Shown in pieces: positions 40,985-52,228 of a stretch of 64,000 bases of DNA. Position numbers and translations under genes: made by a program. Origin of the DNA: Ophioderma brevispina (Eukaryota > Echinodermata > Ophiuroidea > Amphilepidida > Ophiodermatidae); contig JAMKCH010001652.1 of the NCBI GenBank assembly GCA_023653785.1, positions 1 through 64,000 on the forward strand, read 5' to 3'. A model generated the notes under the pieces. That model had not been told where the DNA came from. It searched no databases and saw only the letters and a list, made by a program, of their open reading frames with translations. How positions within the stretch are numbered: the first letter of the stretch is position 1; every line of letters begins with the position of its first letter.

Positions 40985-41345
40985 CAGTGGCGTAACCAGC
41001 GGGGGGGGGGGCGGCAGGGGGGCAGACTGCCCCCCCGGACAACTTAAAAAAAAAAAAAAAAAAATGGGGAAGGAGAAGCTAAAAAATGGGGACGAAAAGA
41101 AGGGGAAAAGATGGGAAGAAGAGGGGAACAGAAAGAGAAGGAAAAGGGAAGGAGCCGGTGCAAAGAGAGAAACGGGAAGGAGAAGGGAAAGAGATAAGAA
41201 AGGGGACAGAGACAGGGAACATAGATTAAGCAAAGGGGGAAAGGAGAGAGATGAAGAGAAGGAGAAGGAAAGGGGAAGGCGAAAAATGTGTGTTGTGTGG
41301 GTGCTCAGGTCGAACACTGGCTTCGCTTCCTTTACCCCCCCCCCC
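40985..41345 (+). mobile_element. hAT-like left end followed by a polypurine block
   Basis: CAGTGGCGTAACCAGCGGGG at 40985 is a typical terminus, followed by GGGGCAGACTGCCCCCCCGG, an A run and about 230 bp of nearly pure G/A on this strand (41064-41290). No matching right end is recognised, so the element is truncated or its end has decayed. The 166-codon frame through it reflects low complexity. Confidence 0.6.
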
Positions 41346-42714
41346 CCGCCCTTCAGAATTCGAAACCGTCTAGAAAAAAATGATGGGGCTAAAAAAAAAA
41401 ACCCGGCGAGGAAGCGAAGCCGCCTGATAAAAAAATGGGGAACTTCTGAGTCTTGCCCCTCGGATGGCTAAGGTCTGGTTAAGCGCATGTATAGATATAC
41501 TTAATACTTAAACGTTCAGTGCTTTTTCGACATTTTTATCTCCTTCAGTTAGCGAGATATTCAGATTGTAAGGTTTCAATGTTAAGGCCTTTTTCACAAA
41601 GATAGAATTGAAAAGGGCATGAAATTGTTGGAAAATGTATTTTAGTTCTTACTGTTATTTTACGTTTTAACAGAAAGAATGAGTTCTGCTGAATCAGAGG
41701 ACGTATTTTACAAAGAGACCACGTATCAATTCTATTGCCATTACAATTAAGGAAACCACCTGTTTATTTCTAACGCTTAATTTTATAACGATGCCATTCA
41801 GCATCACTCAGGAAACCTTTAAAAACTCATGGTAAAAACTCCTGTAAAAGAACCCAGAGAAAAATCCTTGTACAGCATACATCGTAATTTTTTTTTTGTT
41901 TTTATGAAAAATCCATGTATATATGTTTGTCCCTAAATCACGCCTTTAGTTTTTCGTCAACATCCCCAAATTTCCAGCCACCTATAGTTCTACAAAGTGG
42001 ACGTGATCCTTGCCGAAGCGTTTCTCCAAAATCGTAACGTCCAAGGAAAAAATTATGAAAAACAACAAGAAAATGGTAAATCCATCACTGACGCAAACGT
42101 AATGGCAACGTACTTTACGTTACCCTCAGTATATGTGTGTAGTAACAGTGTGAGGACCGCGTGCTGCGGCAGTGTACATGAGGCGAGTACACGGGTTGTG
42201 TGTACGATGCGCGAGGTGCTTTACGGGTGTGTGTGTACGCAGAGGCGAGTTGCTACGGGTGCTGTGTAAGCCATTAGTTTTTGCTTTGGTTGCCGCTGCC
42301 AGAAGCCCACGCTGGACCGGCTCAAATTGACAGGGAAAGTTTGAGCTTCAAAATATATGGATTTATTCTTCCACGGTTATTGCAAGCCAGAATGTGAGAC
42401 ACGGGGACACGGGGGGTTGTCGCTGCATGGCCTCTGCATGGCGGACCGGTCAAAGTTGCGCAGAGTTTGACGGACCAATACGGACACTTTAGTAAGTTAG
42501 TCTCAAACGTTCCTTGCACGACAGCAGTAAACGTCAGGGAGTGAGAGTCTTGATAACAATTATGGGTGAGAGCTGAGCGAGGAGAGAGAGAGAGAGATTA
42601 AAAATTTAAAGAACGGTATGTTTAGAGAAGGCCTCGGGTGATGAAGGGTTGTAAGAAATAAAAATAGAGCAGAACAATTACATTAAGCATAATTATTAAA
42701 TAGTGGCGTGCCAT
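41346..42714. other. No gene recognised; GA microsatellite near 42580-42598
   Basis: A frame at 41997-42269 (+) encodes MDVILAEAFLQNRNVQGK and a Cys-rich C-terminal half, but lacks splice or family support. CGTGTGTGTACG-like low complexity lies near 42190-42245. Confidence 0.4.
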
Positions 42715-42935
42715 TAAATAGAATACGAAAGGGATGGAACACAGGGTAACGCCACAGGGTAGGAGGGATTTACAGAAAACAAATAGGAAAATAAAACCCT
42801 GTGTGAATTCGGGTTGCGAGTGCAATATTTACGAAGTTCAAAATTGCGAACTACAGGAAAGTAACAGGCACGGTTCCTTCAGTGCGTCGTTCTGTTCAGT
42901 GATCGCTTCAAGTATAATTTTCCGCGGATCTTTGT
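42715..42935 (+). repeat. Dispersed repeat CC, copy 1
   Basis: TAGAATACGAAAGGGATGG, GGGTAGGAGGGAT, GTGTGAATTCGGGTTGCGAG and GCGAACTACAGGAA match 44695-44945 in order. Confidence 0.75.
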
Positions 42936-43003
42936 CCCCAAACTCCCAGTGTCATACATGTCTGTCGTGCCAAGGAAAGTTGAAGAATAATCATTAAATA
43001 TGA

Positions 43004-44042
43004 GGAAGAAATTACCTTTCTATGCTTTTTTGTTGGACTGAAAATTGGAGCTTCCGTTCAAAAGTTAGGGTCGAAAATGGAACTTTGCAAACTGAAAATT
43101 CTAATATATTCTTAGGGTATTTTTATGTTTTCTTCAAGCGGTGATATTTTAATTTTTTCCACTGACAAAATTCATATCTCAAAAAGTAAATAAGCTTTTG
43201 ATCTCCAATTTCATAATTATTTGTGAAAAATTTAAGCACTTATTACTAATTGATAATGAAAGTATAAAAGCATTGCTAAAAAAATACAACGTAAAAAACA
43301 GTGTTTTTAGGACTTAAATTGCCGAGATCTCGAAAGTGATTTTTAAGGGCATGTCATCATGCAGCAGGATTTCTCAACACAGACTGAGTTAGAGAGATGA
43401 TAAAAGCAAAATTAAAAACATTCTTATGGGGACTATTGCATGAACATAGGTAATGCCACTTACCAAGGAGACTGAGTAAGGGGGGATCATTTGGTGCACA
43501 GTTGGCAAAAATAATTGTTTTACTTTCTTGACCAATGACCCCCCTTAACCCAGTTTCCCATAGGGCTAGTGTCATTATTCTAGTTCAATGCGTAGTCCAA
43601 TAAGTATGTGTTAATTAGCTTGTTTTCCCATCTCTTAAGAAAATCATTTTTTGAGAAATCCTTGTTTACAAGGAAGGGAAGATATATGGTTAAAATTTCA
43701 CTTTCGAGATATCGGAATTTTTAGTCTAGAAACAACTGTGTTTCAAGTTTTAGTATGATTTTAGGAAATGCTATTTTGATGTCTATTATTGGTGCGAAAT
43801 AAAGTGCTTCAATTTTCACAAATAATGGGAAACTTAGAGATCAAAAGCTTATTTACTTTTGAGAGATGAATTTTTTAAGTGGAAAAAAATTAAATATCGC
43901 AGCTTGAGAAAATACTAAAATACATTAAGAAATATGATTAGGATTTCCCGTTTGCCAAAGTTACATTGTCGATCATAACTTTTGAACGGAAGCCCTCTCC
44001 GATTGTTGGTTGAAACAACAAGCAATTAGAAAGGTAATGTCA
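43004..44042. repeat. Long foldback R, arms about 340 bp
   Basis: ATTACCTTTCTATGC, GCTTCCGTTCAAAAGTTA, TCAAAAAGTAAATAAGC and GAGATCTCGAAAGTGA at the left are inverted at the right (TCACTTTCGAGATATCGG, GCTTATTTACTTTTGAGAG, TAACTTTTGAACGGAAGC, AGAAAGGTAAT). A loop of about 330 bp (43350-43680) has no gene. Confidence 0.85.
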
Positions 44043-44482
44043 TCTGTAGTTTCCATATGAGTTTTTAATTTAGCCTTCTGAGGGGTTAATTCCACCTTAA
44101 TCATAATCAAACAATTATCATTAAGCTTTATATAATCAGTGGCTTGCTCTGAATCTTTTTTGGGGGGGGGGCATGACCTAATTCCCTTTACTCAACGGTT
44201 GGCTTCGCCCACCGGTTGACCCATTTTCTTTTGAGTCGCTTCAATAATCTGAAGAGCAGGCAATGGGGGAATCAGATCAACTACATCAACTGCATGCATT
44301 TTTTTAATTGCTTAAGCTCTGCCGCTGTTAATTCATGCAAAAAAACATAACCTCATCCAAAACAACAGCTTTTCCAAAAAAGAAAAAAAAAAGGTAACAA
44401 CGAAAACATAATTCCCTGCTGGCTAGGGACCTCCGAGTGGCTCTTCCCCGATTGGCTGGCACCACCCCCCCCCACCCCGCCG

Positions 44483-44773
44483 GTGCGCACACCCACTGTT
44501 AAAGAATATGGCAATTCGCCGAATTTGCCGCGTGCAATCCTGATGCCATGCCCCGCTGGAAAGCTAATACTGATGAATGCGGTATCTGACGGGAACTACG
44601 CGAGATTTCTGATCCCTTTTATTTTGATACAATACGTTCCAGGGAACGACACTACGATATGGACAGAAACTATACTGGAGTTTGAGGAGTATGAAAACAA
44701 AATTAGAATACGAAGTGCTGGAAACAAGGTACCGGGCACGGGTAGGAGGGATAAAAGAACACACAAAATATGA
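44483..44773 (+). other. Unrecognised 96-codon open frame overlapping repeat CC
   Basis: Encodes PNLPRAILMPCPAGKLILM and ILEFEEYENKIRIRSAGNK. No splice signal. Its 3' part is in a repeat, so a decayed mobile-element protein or chance is likelier than a host gene. Confidence 0.2.
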
Positions 44774-44945
44774 AAAATAAAAACCTGGAGGAATTCGGGT
44801 TGCGAGGTAAACTTACACAGTTAAAAAATGCGAACTACAGGAAGACAGGATCACTTTCCTTCAGTGATAGCTTCTCTTCAGTGATCGCTTCCGTTTCAGT
44901 GATTCGCTCCATTTTCAGTGATCGCTGCCGTTCACCAGCTAGCGG
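44695..44945 (+). repeat. Dispersed repeat CC, copy 2
   Basis: TAGAATACGAAGTGCTGGAA, CACGGGTAGGAGGGATAA, GGAATTCGGGTTGCGAGG and GCGAACTACAGGAAGACAGG as in 42715-42935. It ends in the minisatellite at 44859-44928 and AGCGGAGCCCGCGCGAAGCG. Confidence 0.75.
44859..44928 (+). repeat. Minisatellite, about four 18-bp units
   Basis: Unit TTCAGTGATCGCTTCC with small changes (TTCAGTGATAGCTTCTC, TTCAGTGATCGCTTCCG, TTCAGTGATTCGCTCC, TTCAGTGATCGCTGCC). Confidence 0.85.
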
Positions 44946-45004
44946 AGCCCGCGCGAAGCGCGCTCCTCCCGCTTAACCAAATTAAAGAGGAATGGACCAC
45001 CAAG

Positions 45005-45115
45005 AATTGAATACTAGCTAATCCGAAAGTGGTGGCACCAACGGACCGAACTGACAACAACAACTATCCAAAATGTCTAATGTCTATCGCTTACACGCTG
45101 CGCCACGGAGGAAGC
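45005..45115 (-). mobile_element. tRNA-like SINE, copy 1
   Basis: Minus strand: CTTCCTCCGTGGCGCAGC then GTGTAAGCG (A-box-like), GGATAGTTGTTGTTGTC, GTTCGGTCC (B-box-like), then CACCACTTTC. Resembles 45713-45820. Confidence 0.5.
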
Positions 45116-45712
45116 TTACAGGAAAAGACTTGATTTGTTGTATATGCAGTACGTGATGGATCAGGAAGGTTTAACAAAAGATCCGTTAAGCATAATTTTC
45201 TTGTCATGAAATCAATTATTTTCAAGTTAGCAGTTAAAAGGCACACATGATGAAAAATTTGAATAATTTTACTAAATTTCGCCAATATTTCTAGATTATT
45301 GGCTTGTAATAATGCTCGTTTTCTTGATAAAGTTCCACTGGTTTGTCTTATGATTTTCGATTCTAATATTTTAACAATCAACTTGATTATTTTAGAAATT
45401 GTTTTCTTCATTTCCGTCCTAAGAAGGTTTAAGTAAAAGTTTTTATATATATTATATATATTATATTTTAAAAAAGCCCACTTGTTATCTTTTTACGAAA
45501 ACGCATTTAATGTAAAATGCAAAATGCCCAAAAAACTCTTGATGTTGTCTGATCTTGACAATAACTGTATACTGCGAAATACATATATAAGAAAGATTTG
45601 AAATGTTTTATCTATAGATGAATTATACTTCCATTCCATAAACTTCCAATGGCCACGGTAACCGTAAAGAAAAACTTATCTACTCTCGGTAATTTTAAAT
45701 GTGATGTGCTGA
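45116..45712. other. No gene recognised; AT-rich stretch near 45440-45470
   Basis: Only simple TATATATTATATATTA sequence stands out. Confidence 0.4.
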
Positions 45713-45820
45713 AAGTAGTGGGCTACCGCTGGGCTGCAACCGACAACAAAAGACTATCCAAAAGTAAGAGTAAAATCAATAACGTCAACGCTTAGACCGC
45801 TCGACCACGAAGGAAACTTA
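45713..45820 (-). mobile_element. tRNA-like SINE, copy 2
   Basis: Minus strand: TTTCCTTCGTGGTCGAGCGG then TCTAAGCGTT (A-box-like), GGATAGTCTTTTGTTGTC, GGTTGCAGCCC (B-box-like), CCCACTACTTTC. Same layout as 45005-45115. Confidence 0.5.
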
Positions 45821-46400
45821 TAGCATGTAAGGCAAATTGTTGAATGATAGTAAGTGATGGTTCAGTAGTGACGTTGAACAAAGAATCCCGTTTTTATTAA
45901 ACGTCTCATTTTCTGCATGTAGAGTGAATTATCTTCAATATTATCACTAAAAGGCATATTATGAGGATAACTAGAAATCATGTATCAAGTTGCGAATATC
46001 CATTTCGTAATAAAGGCTGTAGGTGTGTGAGACCACTTGTAAAAGTTTCTCACTTTCCAATAATAATCCTTATAAAGGACCGTTGAAAGTACTTCTAATC
46101 ATCGTTTCCGTTCTTTTCATATGTTGCACATGAAATGTGTCCAATATACTTTTGTGGGTTGACATACATGCTCGGTGTCTATGAGCGATTGGGTTAAGTG
46201 ATATTGATGATATTGCCACTAGTGCTATTTCTCGTCAAAACGGCGCGGGGAAGGAAAACAAAGGGAAGTTTGGTTCTGTTAATATACTCACGTTGTGTGT
46301 CGTTTGTATCATGGGCTGTTTTAATGCTTTTTTTTGGCGTTTTTTTTTGGGTTTTTTTAGTTGTTATTTTTAAAAACTTGGTGGCACACACTACCGTGTG
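45821..46400. other. No gene recognised
   Basis: No support for the open frames at 46194-46428; the region is AT-rich with T runs. Confidence 0.4.
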
Positions 46401-46407
46401 TCTTAAT

Positions 46408-46480
46408 ACAGAAATCTATCAGGGTTGAAAGGTTTCGTTAAGATGGAATCTATATCTAAAGCCACTGACTAGTGTTATGA
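46408..46480 (+). repeat. Dispersed repeat Q, copy 2
   Basis: AGAAATCTATCAGGGTTGAA, AAGATGGAATCTATATCTAA and CTGACTAGTGTT match 37940-38012. Confidence 0.55.
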
Positions 46481-46834
46481 CACGTATAGTTCCATAAATA
46501 TATGCGACGCACTACATGGAAGAGCAAGTTTCTACGGTTCAATAGAGGTCTTTCTCCTCAATTCATGCATAAACTATACAAAAGTGTTATTTCCCGTAGT
46601 ATTCGCTCATTCCGATCAATTTCATACCCGACTCAAAGTAATTGTGCTTTCAAAGGGGACCCATAATTTTATGCATAAACATATGCAACGCACATTGTCG
46701 TTCTTTAGATTTAGAACGTCTACAGAAATTTGGAATGGACTTTGCGATTCCCGGCAAGATGGCGCGAATCGAAAAGGGGAACTGACCTATATATACAGGC
46801 AACGTTGTTGTAAGCAAGTCTAGTTTGTACAGGT

Positions 46835-46988
46835 GGTGTAGGAGATCTAGTTCCCCCGGTCTCACAGTTACGCTACAAGGCAATCGATTCAGTTGATCTC
46901 ACGCAAACATTAGTTTCACGCTTTATTCCGTGTCGTCTATGGAGACCGGACCATGAATTACTGCAGGACCATATCTCCTTTTGACACC
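46835..46988. mobile_element. Family A MITE
   Basis: GGTGTAGGAGATCTAG and inverse CATATCTCCTTTTGACACC; inner CCCCCGGTCTC/GAGACCGG; core TCGATTCAGTTGATCTC then TTTCACGCTTTATTCCGTG. Confidence 0.75.
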
Positions 46989-47494
46989 GGCAAAAAAAAT
47001 ATTAAATGTCATAAACAACATACGACCAAATTGTAAAAGATTTCCGATTGTCATTAATGCAATGCATTCGTCAAAACAAGATTTTTGTTCATGACACCAG
47101 AGTCTGTTCCCACTGTATTGGATGGGGCCTATGTATGATATAATTCAAAACTTAGAATTCCAGATACTTGGCTGACTTGTAGGAAACCATAGCTTGTAAG
47201 ATAACTACAGAGAGGTGACCTTAAGCCCTTACACAAGAAACCCAATCAAATTGAATACAATCGTGTTGTTAAGTAAAGATTGTGGTTTCCCCGGGTGGTT
47301 TTGCAGACCAAATTTTGTGCTTTTGAGAAAAATAATGGGTATTATTATAAAGGGGAAATACTGAACCCACCGTGCGCTGGCAGGAACCAATAAAGTGTGG
47401 TTGTCACACATGGTCGTTCTACTACCACTTAAGTGAAATTGTTCCCGGGGGTGTTGCAATTTTTTGATGTTGTTTGAATTTAGTTGTTACTATC
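46989..47494. other. No gene recognised
   Basis: No coding segment or repeat recognised. The 76-codon minus frame at 47229-47459 has no supporting signals. Confidence 0.4.
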
Positions 47495-48225
47495 CAGTCA
47501 ACCCTGGTAGATCGGTATATAAGTCAGTGGTTTTGAGATGAATCCCAACTACCCCTTTTTAACCCCTAGCAGATTCTGATTGTATGGTTATGCCACATGT
47601 GTCAGTGGCTGTATAGGTATGACACATGTTTGTCAGTGGTTTTGCGATGGCTTCCATCTTAACCATGTTAATTAACCAGGTTAAACCCTGTAGATTCTGA
47701 TAAGGTTATAAATACAGAAGGGCAATGTGTTGCAGTGGATCAGCGCTCGGCTCACAAGAATAAGTTGTGGGTTCGAGCCCCCGATGATCGCCAATGTGTT
47801 GTGCAATTGGGCAAGGGCACTTACCTCGCTTGCCTCTCTCCACCCAGGAGTATAAATGGGACCGGCATCCCTATGCTGGGAATGCAAAAAAGACTCGCTG
47901 TGCGGGGAGGGAGTGGTGAAAACCCCACAGCAACATTATATGAGGGATCGGGCCCCCAAACACAATTGAAGAGAGAGGGCACTCCGCCTGCGGCGCACAA
48001 TTTGCATTTGCATTTAATACATTTTATCAGTTGCTTTGAAATGGCTACTTCATCGTACGTATTTCCTGTTAGTTATTACACATCAGTGGCTTTTGAGAGG
48101 GCTTTCATCTTAACCTTCAATTAAGCCCAGGATAGGTTATAGCACTATATAGTTGGCTTTTGAAATTGCTTCCTCTTAACCCTTTCGCACCACACTAGAT
48201 TCTGTATAGGTTCAACCCCACAGTG
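47495..48225 (+). repeat. Degenerate tandem repeat split by a SINE
   Basis: Units of roughly 85-110 bp contain GTCAGTGGTTTTGAGATGGC, TTCCATCTTAACC and TAGATTCTGTATAGGTTAT. They lie at about 47520, 47630, 48040, 48081 and 48150, interrupted by the SINE at 47720-48015. Confidence 0.7.
47720..48015 (+). mobile_element. tRNA-derived SINE, plus-strand copy
   Basis: GTGTTGCAGTGGATCAGCGC, GTGGGTTCGAGCCCCCGATG, TTGGGCAAGGGCACTTACC and CCACCCAGGAGTATAAATGG. Same family as 12939-13142, with an extra 3' part (about 47910-48000). Confidence 0.85.
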
Positions 48226-48274
48226 CCCTCAGGGACTTTAAAATGGATCTTTCATTCGTACATTTTTAACTCTG

Positions 48275-48890
48275 CACTGTAAAAAAATACTGTAATTTAA
48301 CAGTATAAATCCTGGCAGCAATTTGCCAACAAAGTACCGTCTATCATCATTTACAGTATAGTAAAAATTTTTGATCAAAAACGCTTACAAAACATAATAT
48401 ATTGGTTGAGTTAACAGAGTTGTGAATGCGTGAGAATAAAAAAGCACTGACGAACACCCTACTTAGTTAGGCATATCCACAATTTTTTACAGTGCATGTA
48501 CACTGTAAAATTTACAGTTTGTTGTAAATGTATTATATCAAACTGTAAAATATACAGTAAAAATTTGAATGAAAACCTGTAACAGCTGTATATTACGGGG
48601 TTTTGTTGGCCCGAATTGCTGGCCAGGATTTTCTGTAAAATTTCCAGTATTTTTCCCTGTATATTTTTAGTACTTAATGGTTATAAATTGAAAAATCATA
48701 GTAGTGTATAAAATGATGTGGTACTCATAAATTCGAAATATATAAAAAGTATCACTTTTAGATTTTGTCATTTATAGGCCTGGAAAATTTGACATAGAAA
48801 TTTTGACAGTATTTCCTGTATTTCCAAATTACCAGCCAAATATTGTAAGTTTTGGGAAGTTTTTACAGTATTTTCCTGAAATTGCACTGT
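48275..48890. repeat. Composite of CACTGTAAAA-type MITEs
   Basis: CACTGTAAAAAAATACTG at 48275 and ATTTTTTACAGTG ending 48494 bound one 220-bp element. A second begins CACTGTAAAATTTACAG at 48501. AATCCTGGCAGCAATTTGCC near 48308 is mirrored by GAATTGCTGGCCAGGATTTT near 48613. TACAGTA/TACTGTA motifs recur to 48890. Confidence 0.6.
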
Positions 48891-49114
48891 AATTTTTTAA
48901 AAAAAAAAAAAAAATGTACATGCAAAAAACAGTGATTAGAAACTTAAAACACTTTTCTTAACACAATTTTGCACCACGTTTTCATTCGAATCGAAATATC
49001 TGTTAATATCTAAACACCGTATTAACAGGTTCAAAATCTAAACATGATTAGGCATTTGACATTATAGGGTTTAACATTGACGCCAATAAAACACTATTTG
49101 CACCACGTTTTAAT

Positions 49115-49240
49115 ACAGTGTAGCATTGATATAGAGGGTACATACCAACTACAAAGGTGTCAAACATCTTTTGTAGTGGGGATGAACGATGATGGATATC
49201 CTATATAGGGTCCATGCTCCCGCTCTAAAAGAACCCATGA
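49115..49240. repeat. Right-end fragment of foldback G
   Basis: GATATAGAGGGTACATACC, CAAAGGTGTCAAACATC, GGATGAACGATGATGG and GGGTCCATGCTCCCGCTC match the right terminus of G. Confidence 0.7.
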
Positions 49241-49841
49241 CCTAAATTATTTACGTTTTAGAACATACGTTTTTCTATTGGAACACCCCATTACCAATTC
49301 CAAAGTATATTGTCGAAGCATATGCCCATTACGTATCGTAGCAAAATATTTTACCAAAGTATACCATTCACCTGGAAAAGATTATACGAAAGCGCCGTAT
49401 CAAATAAAGTATAATAAAAGTAAATGACGACTTGAAAATGAAATGCTTAATTGGTCCTTACAGTAGTCTTATAAAACATTATAGTGATTACCTTAATACA
49501 GACAAAAGCTATTGAAAATTCAACAAAAAAACTCGGATGATTATAGATTGTGCATATTTGTAAGAGGTGCGTACTTTGTCTCTGACCTTCAGTTCTATAG
49601 GAATACAGGATAACAACCGTTCAAAGTCATTCATGGGGGAAAATAGTTTTATTTATAGAATTCTTTCCATATTACCTTACACGCTGTGTGGTTCGTAGTT
49701 ATAATGCACAAAATATGTTCATTGCCTCCGCTATACATCATATTAGCTCATATTGACCTAAGGAACTCAAAAGTTAGGGGCAGTGACCCCGCTTTGACCA
49801 CCCATAGACCTGCCAGTAATCCGTCACAATAGGCCATATAA
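49241..49841. other. No gene recognised
   Basis: AT-rich spacer without recognised repeat. Confidence 0.4.
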
Positions 49842-49948
49842 TTAAACTGCGCAAGGAAATCTCTTGAACTGCTTTTCGTATGCACGGCGAGATGACAAAA
49901 TTGATACTAAAAAATGGAAAACATTTAAAATACTTATCCCCGTATTAC

Positions 49949-50132
49949 CTGAACAGGGCCTTGAACCTAATACCATAGAGTTAACAAACCATGAAATCGT
50001 AGATGGGGCAAATACATTTTTCATCCTTATGAAGTCATGACATGAAAAAAGCGCTGTACATATTTGGACACAATTTGAACATTTTGGAATGTCACTTGCG
50101 GTTGTACATTTTCGCCATATGGTCACTTCAAA
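49949..50132 (-). CDS. Weak candidate exon, Cys-rich, unrecognised
   Basis: Minus strand: acceptor TTGTTTATGTTTATTTCCAG before 50132, donor TTCAG|GTAATA after 49949, open in one frame (184 nt, phase 0 to 1). It encodes FEVTIWRKCTTASDIPKC, SNCVQICTALFSCHDFIR and APSTISWFVNSMVLGSRPCS, with seven cysteines. The same frame remains open to a stop at 49842, so a longer terminal exon is possible. No family is recognised and no partner exon was found; chance is a serious alternative. Confidence 0.27.
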
Positions 50133-50149
50133 CTGGAAATAAACATAAA

Positions 50150-50989
50150 CAAGACAAACATGCGACCCACAAAGGGAACAATAAAAATGAAAACATATGT
50201 AGTTAAGGCCTATACATGCACGCGTTAAATGCTTCTTCGAAGATGAACCTACGGGACGAATGCAATACTAATTTTATGAAATCATTTGCACTACGACGAA
50301 ATTGCTTTTAAGGGGTTTGATCGTGTGAGCGGATCTTACTCGATAAAATTTTCCAAGAATTCACATAATGGTATGTACAATGGTGCTGATTAAGAATCTG
50401 AAATAACAAAAGGGGGGGGTCACCGACTTCGTTTTTGAGCTATAGCCAGACAAAAAAAAGGTATGCTGTTACTTTTTTTTAAACCACGCAAGTCTATGGA
50501 AAAGTCAAAAATTGGACGTTTTAGATCGCCTACAAAATAAAAACTCTCGAAACATTTTGTGTAAGTTTAAATATTGAGGGCCGATCGCGTTCTGCAAATT
50601 TGAAATAAAAAAATTGGGGGTCACCGATTAACTTTTTTCCAGTACACGCCGAAAAAACCACTGGAAAATTTGGAACATTTTTCATAAATTGGGCGTCTTG
50701 TGGCGGCAAGAAAGGCAAGCAAGGAAAAAAAATCCGCGCCCACAGTCGGCAGCGCAAATCAGGAAGGCCGGCGTAGAGATGCGCGATTTTAATAAATGCA
50801 AACAAGCGCACAGTTATTCGCGGAATCTGCGCATGATACCTTCGCAGATCAAAACAAAATTTTCCATTTGTATGACTGGGCTCCAAACGAATGCTGAATG
50901 GTACAAATGTGGGTGTAAAGCAGCTGCGCGTACACACATCCACGTCAAACCCTTTACAAATTAAGCGGTAAAAGTCCATTGCCCGACGC
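50150..50989. other. Unassigned region with a 149-codon minus-strand frame
   Basis: The frame at 50530-50979 (-) has no splice or family support. GGGGTCACCGA occurs at about 50409 and 50612, and GGGTCACCGAATTACC at 29199, hinting at a dispersed repeat. Nothing else supportable. Confidence 0.3.
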
Positions 50990-50991
50990 TA

Positions 50992-51532
50992 CACTGCAAA
51001 AAAACTGGGTGTTAAAAATTTTAACACCAAAGTCGGTTGTCAAAGCTTGTCGGTGTTAGTTTTGGTGTTGAAATTTAGGATTTAACACCACTCGGTGTTG
51101 CTTGATAATTTAATTATGGGATGTTGGGTTCTGTTATGATTGTAAGAGGCAAGCAGTGATTAATAGAACCACAAAAAACAAAATCAAGCATTTTCTATAA
51201 AAATATCAACGTTATAAAAAATTAATGTTAACACCAAAGTTTGGTGTTAATTAACACCAGAGGGAGTGGTCCCTGTAGTGATCCAGGAAAGTGTTAAATT
51301 ACACCAGTAGTGTAAATTTGACACCGGCAGTGTTAAAAAAATGAGGAACACCATATGTGCGTGTTCAAATTAACCAAAAAGCGTATAATAGCATACATTT
51401 TGTAACACTAAAATGGTGTAATATAACACTAACAGGTGTAATTAACAACGGAGGGAGTGGTCCCGTATTGACTCCAAGTGGTGTTAAAAAAACCCCCATG
51501 GTGTTAAAGTTAACACTCCAGTTTTTGCAGTG
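50992..51532. mobile_element. TA-flanked MITE rich in GGTGTTAA motifs
   Basis: CACTGCAAAAAAACTGGGTG and inverse ACACTCCAGTTTTTGCAGTG; TA outside both (50990-50991, 51533-51534). Many alternating GGTGTTAA/TTAACACC blocks and two copies of GAGGGAGTGGTCCC. 541 bp. Confidence 0.9.
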
Positions 51533-51544
51533 TAAGAGCCTAGT

Positions 51545-51825
51545 CCCTAGGGAGCCTAGACTTTACCGGAAGTGGTTCATTTTTTTTGTCAGGAAGAAAA
51601 GTACTATTTTTCTCATTTACCCTGTGTGAAATTTAGGGCTAAGGATGTTTGTTTGGATGTGATGAGCAAAAACGTACCTATTTGGGTGACGCATATTATC
51701 TTTACACAGTTTCAATGGAATTGCCAAAATGACGTTTAGGCTCCAATCATCAAAACAGGATTGAAATATCAGCGTGGAAACTTTTAGAGAGATCAGGTTT
51801 TGGGGTCATGGTCATTCAATAAGAT
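51545..51825 (-). repeat. TTAA element D, diverged copy 3
   Basis: TTTTCTCATTTACCCTGTG, GTGATGAGCAAAAACGTACC, TCAAAACAGGATTGAAATAT and GGTCATGGTC parallel 21829-22104. The termini are not preserved. Confidence 0.6.
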
Positions 51826-52228
51826 GAAACATATATAACACCCTTTAAAACGATATAGTCGAGACGAAATTGGACATAATATACGAATTAGTCGGCAGAG
51901 ATATTGCGTTCCACGTTATGACCTGACCGTGTGAAGTTGAGTATTATTACACAATTTTTTGCGAAACGTGATAGATATGGGTGTGTAGCATTGAGAATCG
52001 CAGGGTTGCCAACCTGGGCAACCATTGGTACCACCTGGGAACTTGGGACGTTTTTGAGAAATCCCAAGATGGCGTTCGCATAAATTATAATATCTATTAA
52101 ACCCCTATATTATCAAAATATGAAGTTAATAAAATAACTATAAGCTAAGGCTACCATGACCCCACCTGCACCCCCCCGGGGGATTTTTTGGAGACAACCA
52201 TTTGTGAAGCTTATACCAGAAGCAACTG
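51826..52228. other. No gene recognised
   Basis: Spacer; CCCAAGATGGCG at 52066 is a YY1-like motif. Nothing else seen. Confidence 0.35.

Noticed and set aside
40971..41471. 166-codon open frame, the second longest here
   Set aside because: Encoded by polypurine low-complexity sequence and homopolymers; Lys/Arg/Glu-only composition.
43460..43575. Minus-strand exon ending CTCCTTG|GTAAGT
   Set aside because: Lies in the loop of foldback R, acceptor is poor and the peptide is unremarkable.
50530..50979. 149-codon minus-strand frame
   Set aside because: No splice context, no domain, composition like translated AT-rich DNA; kept only as an unassigned region.
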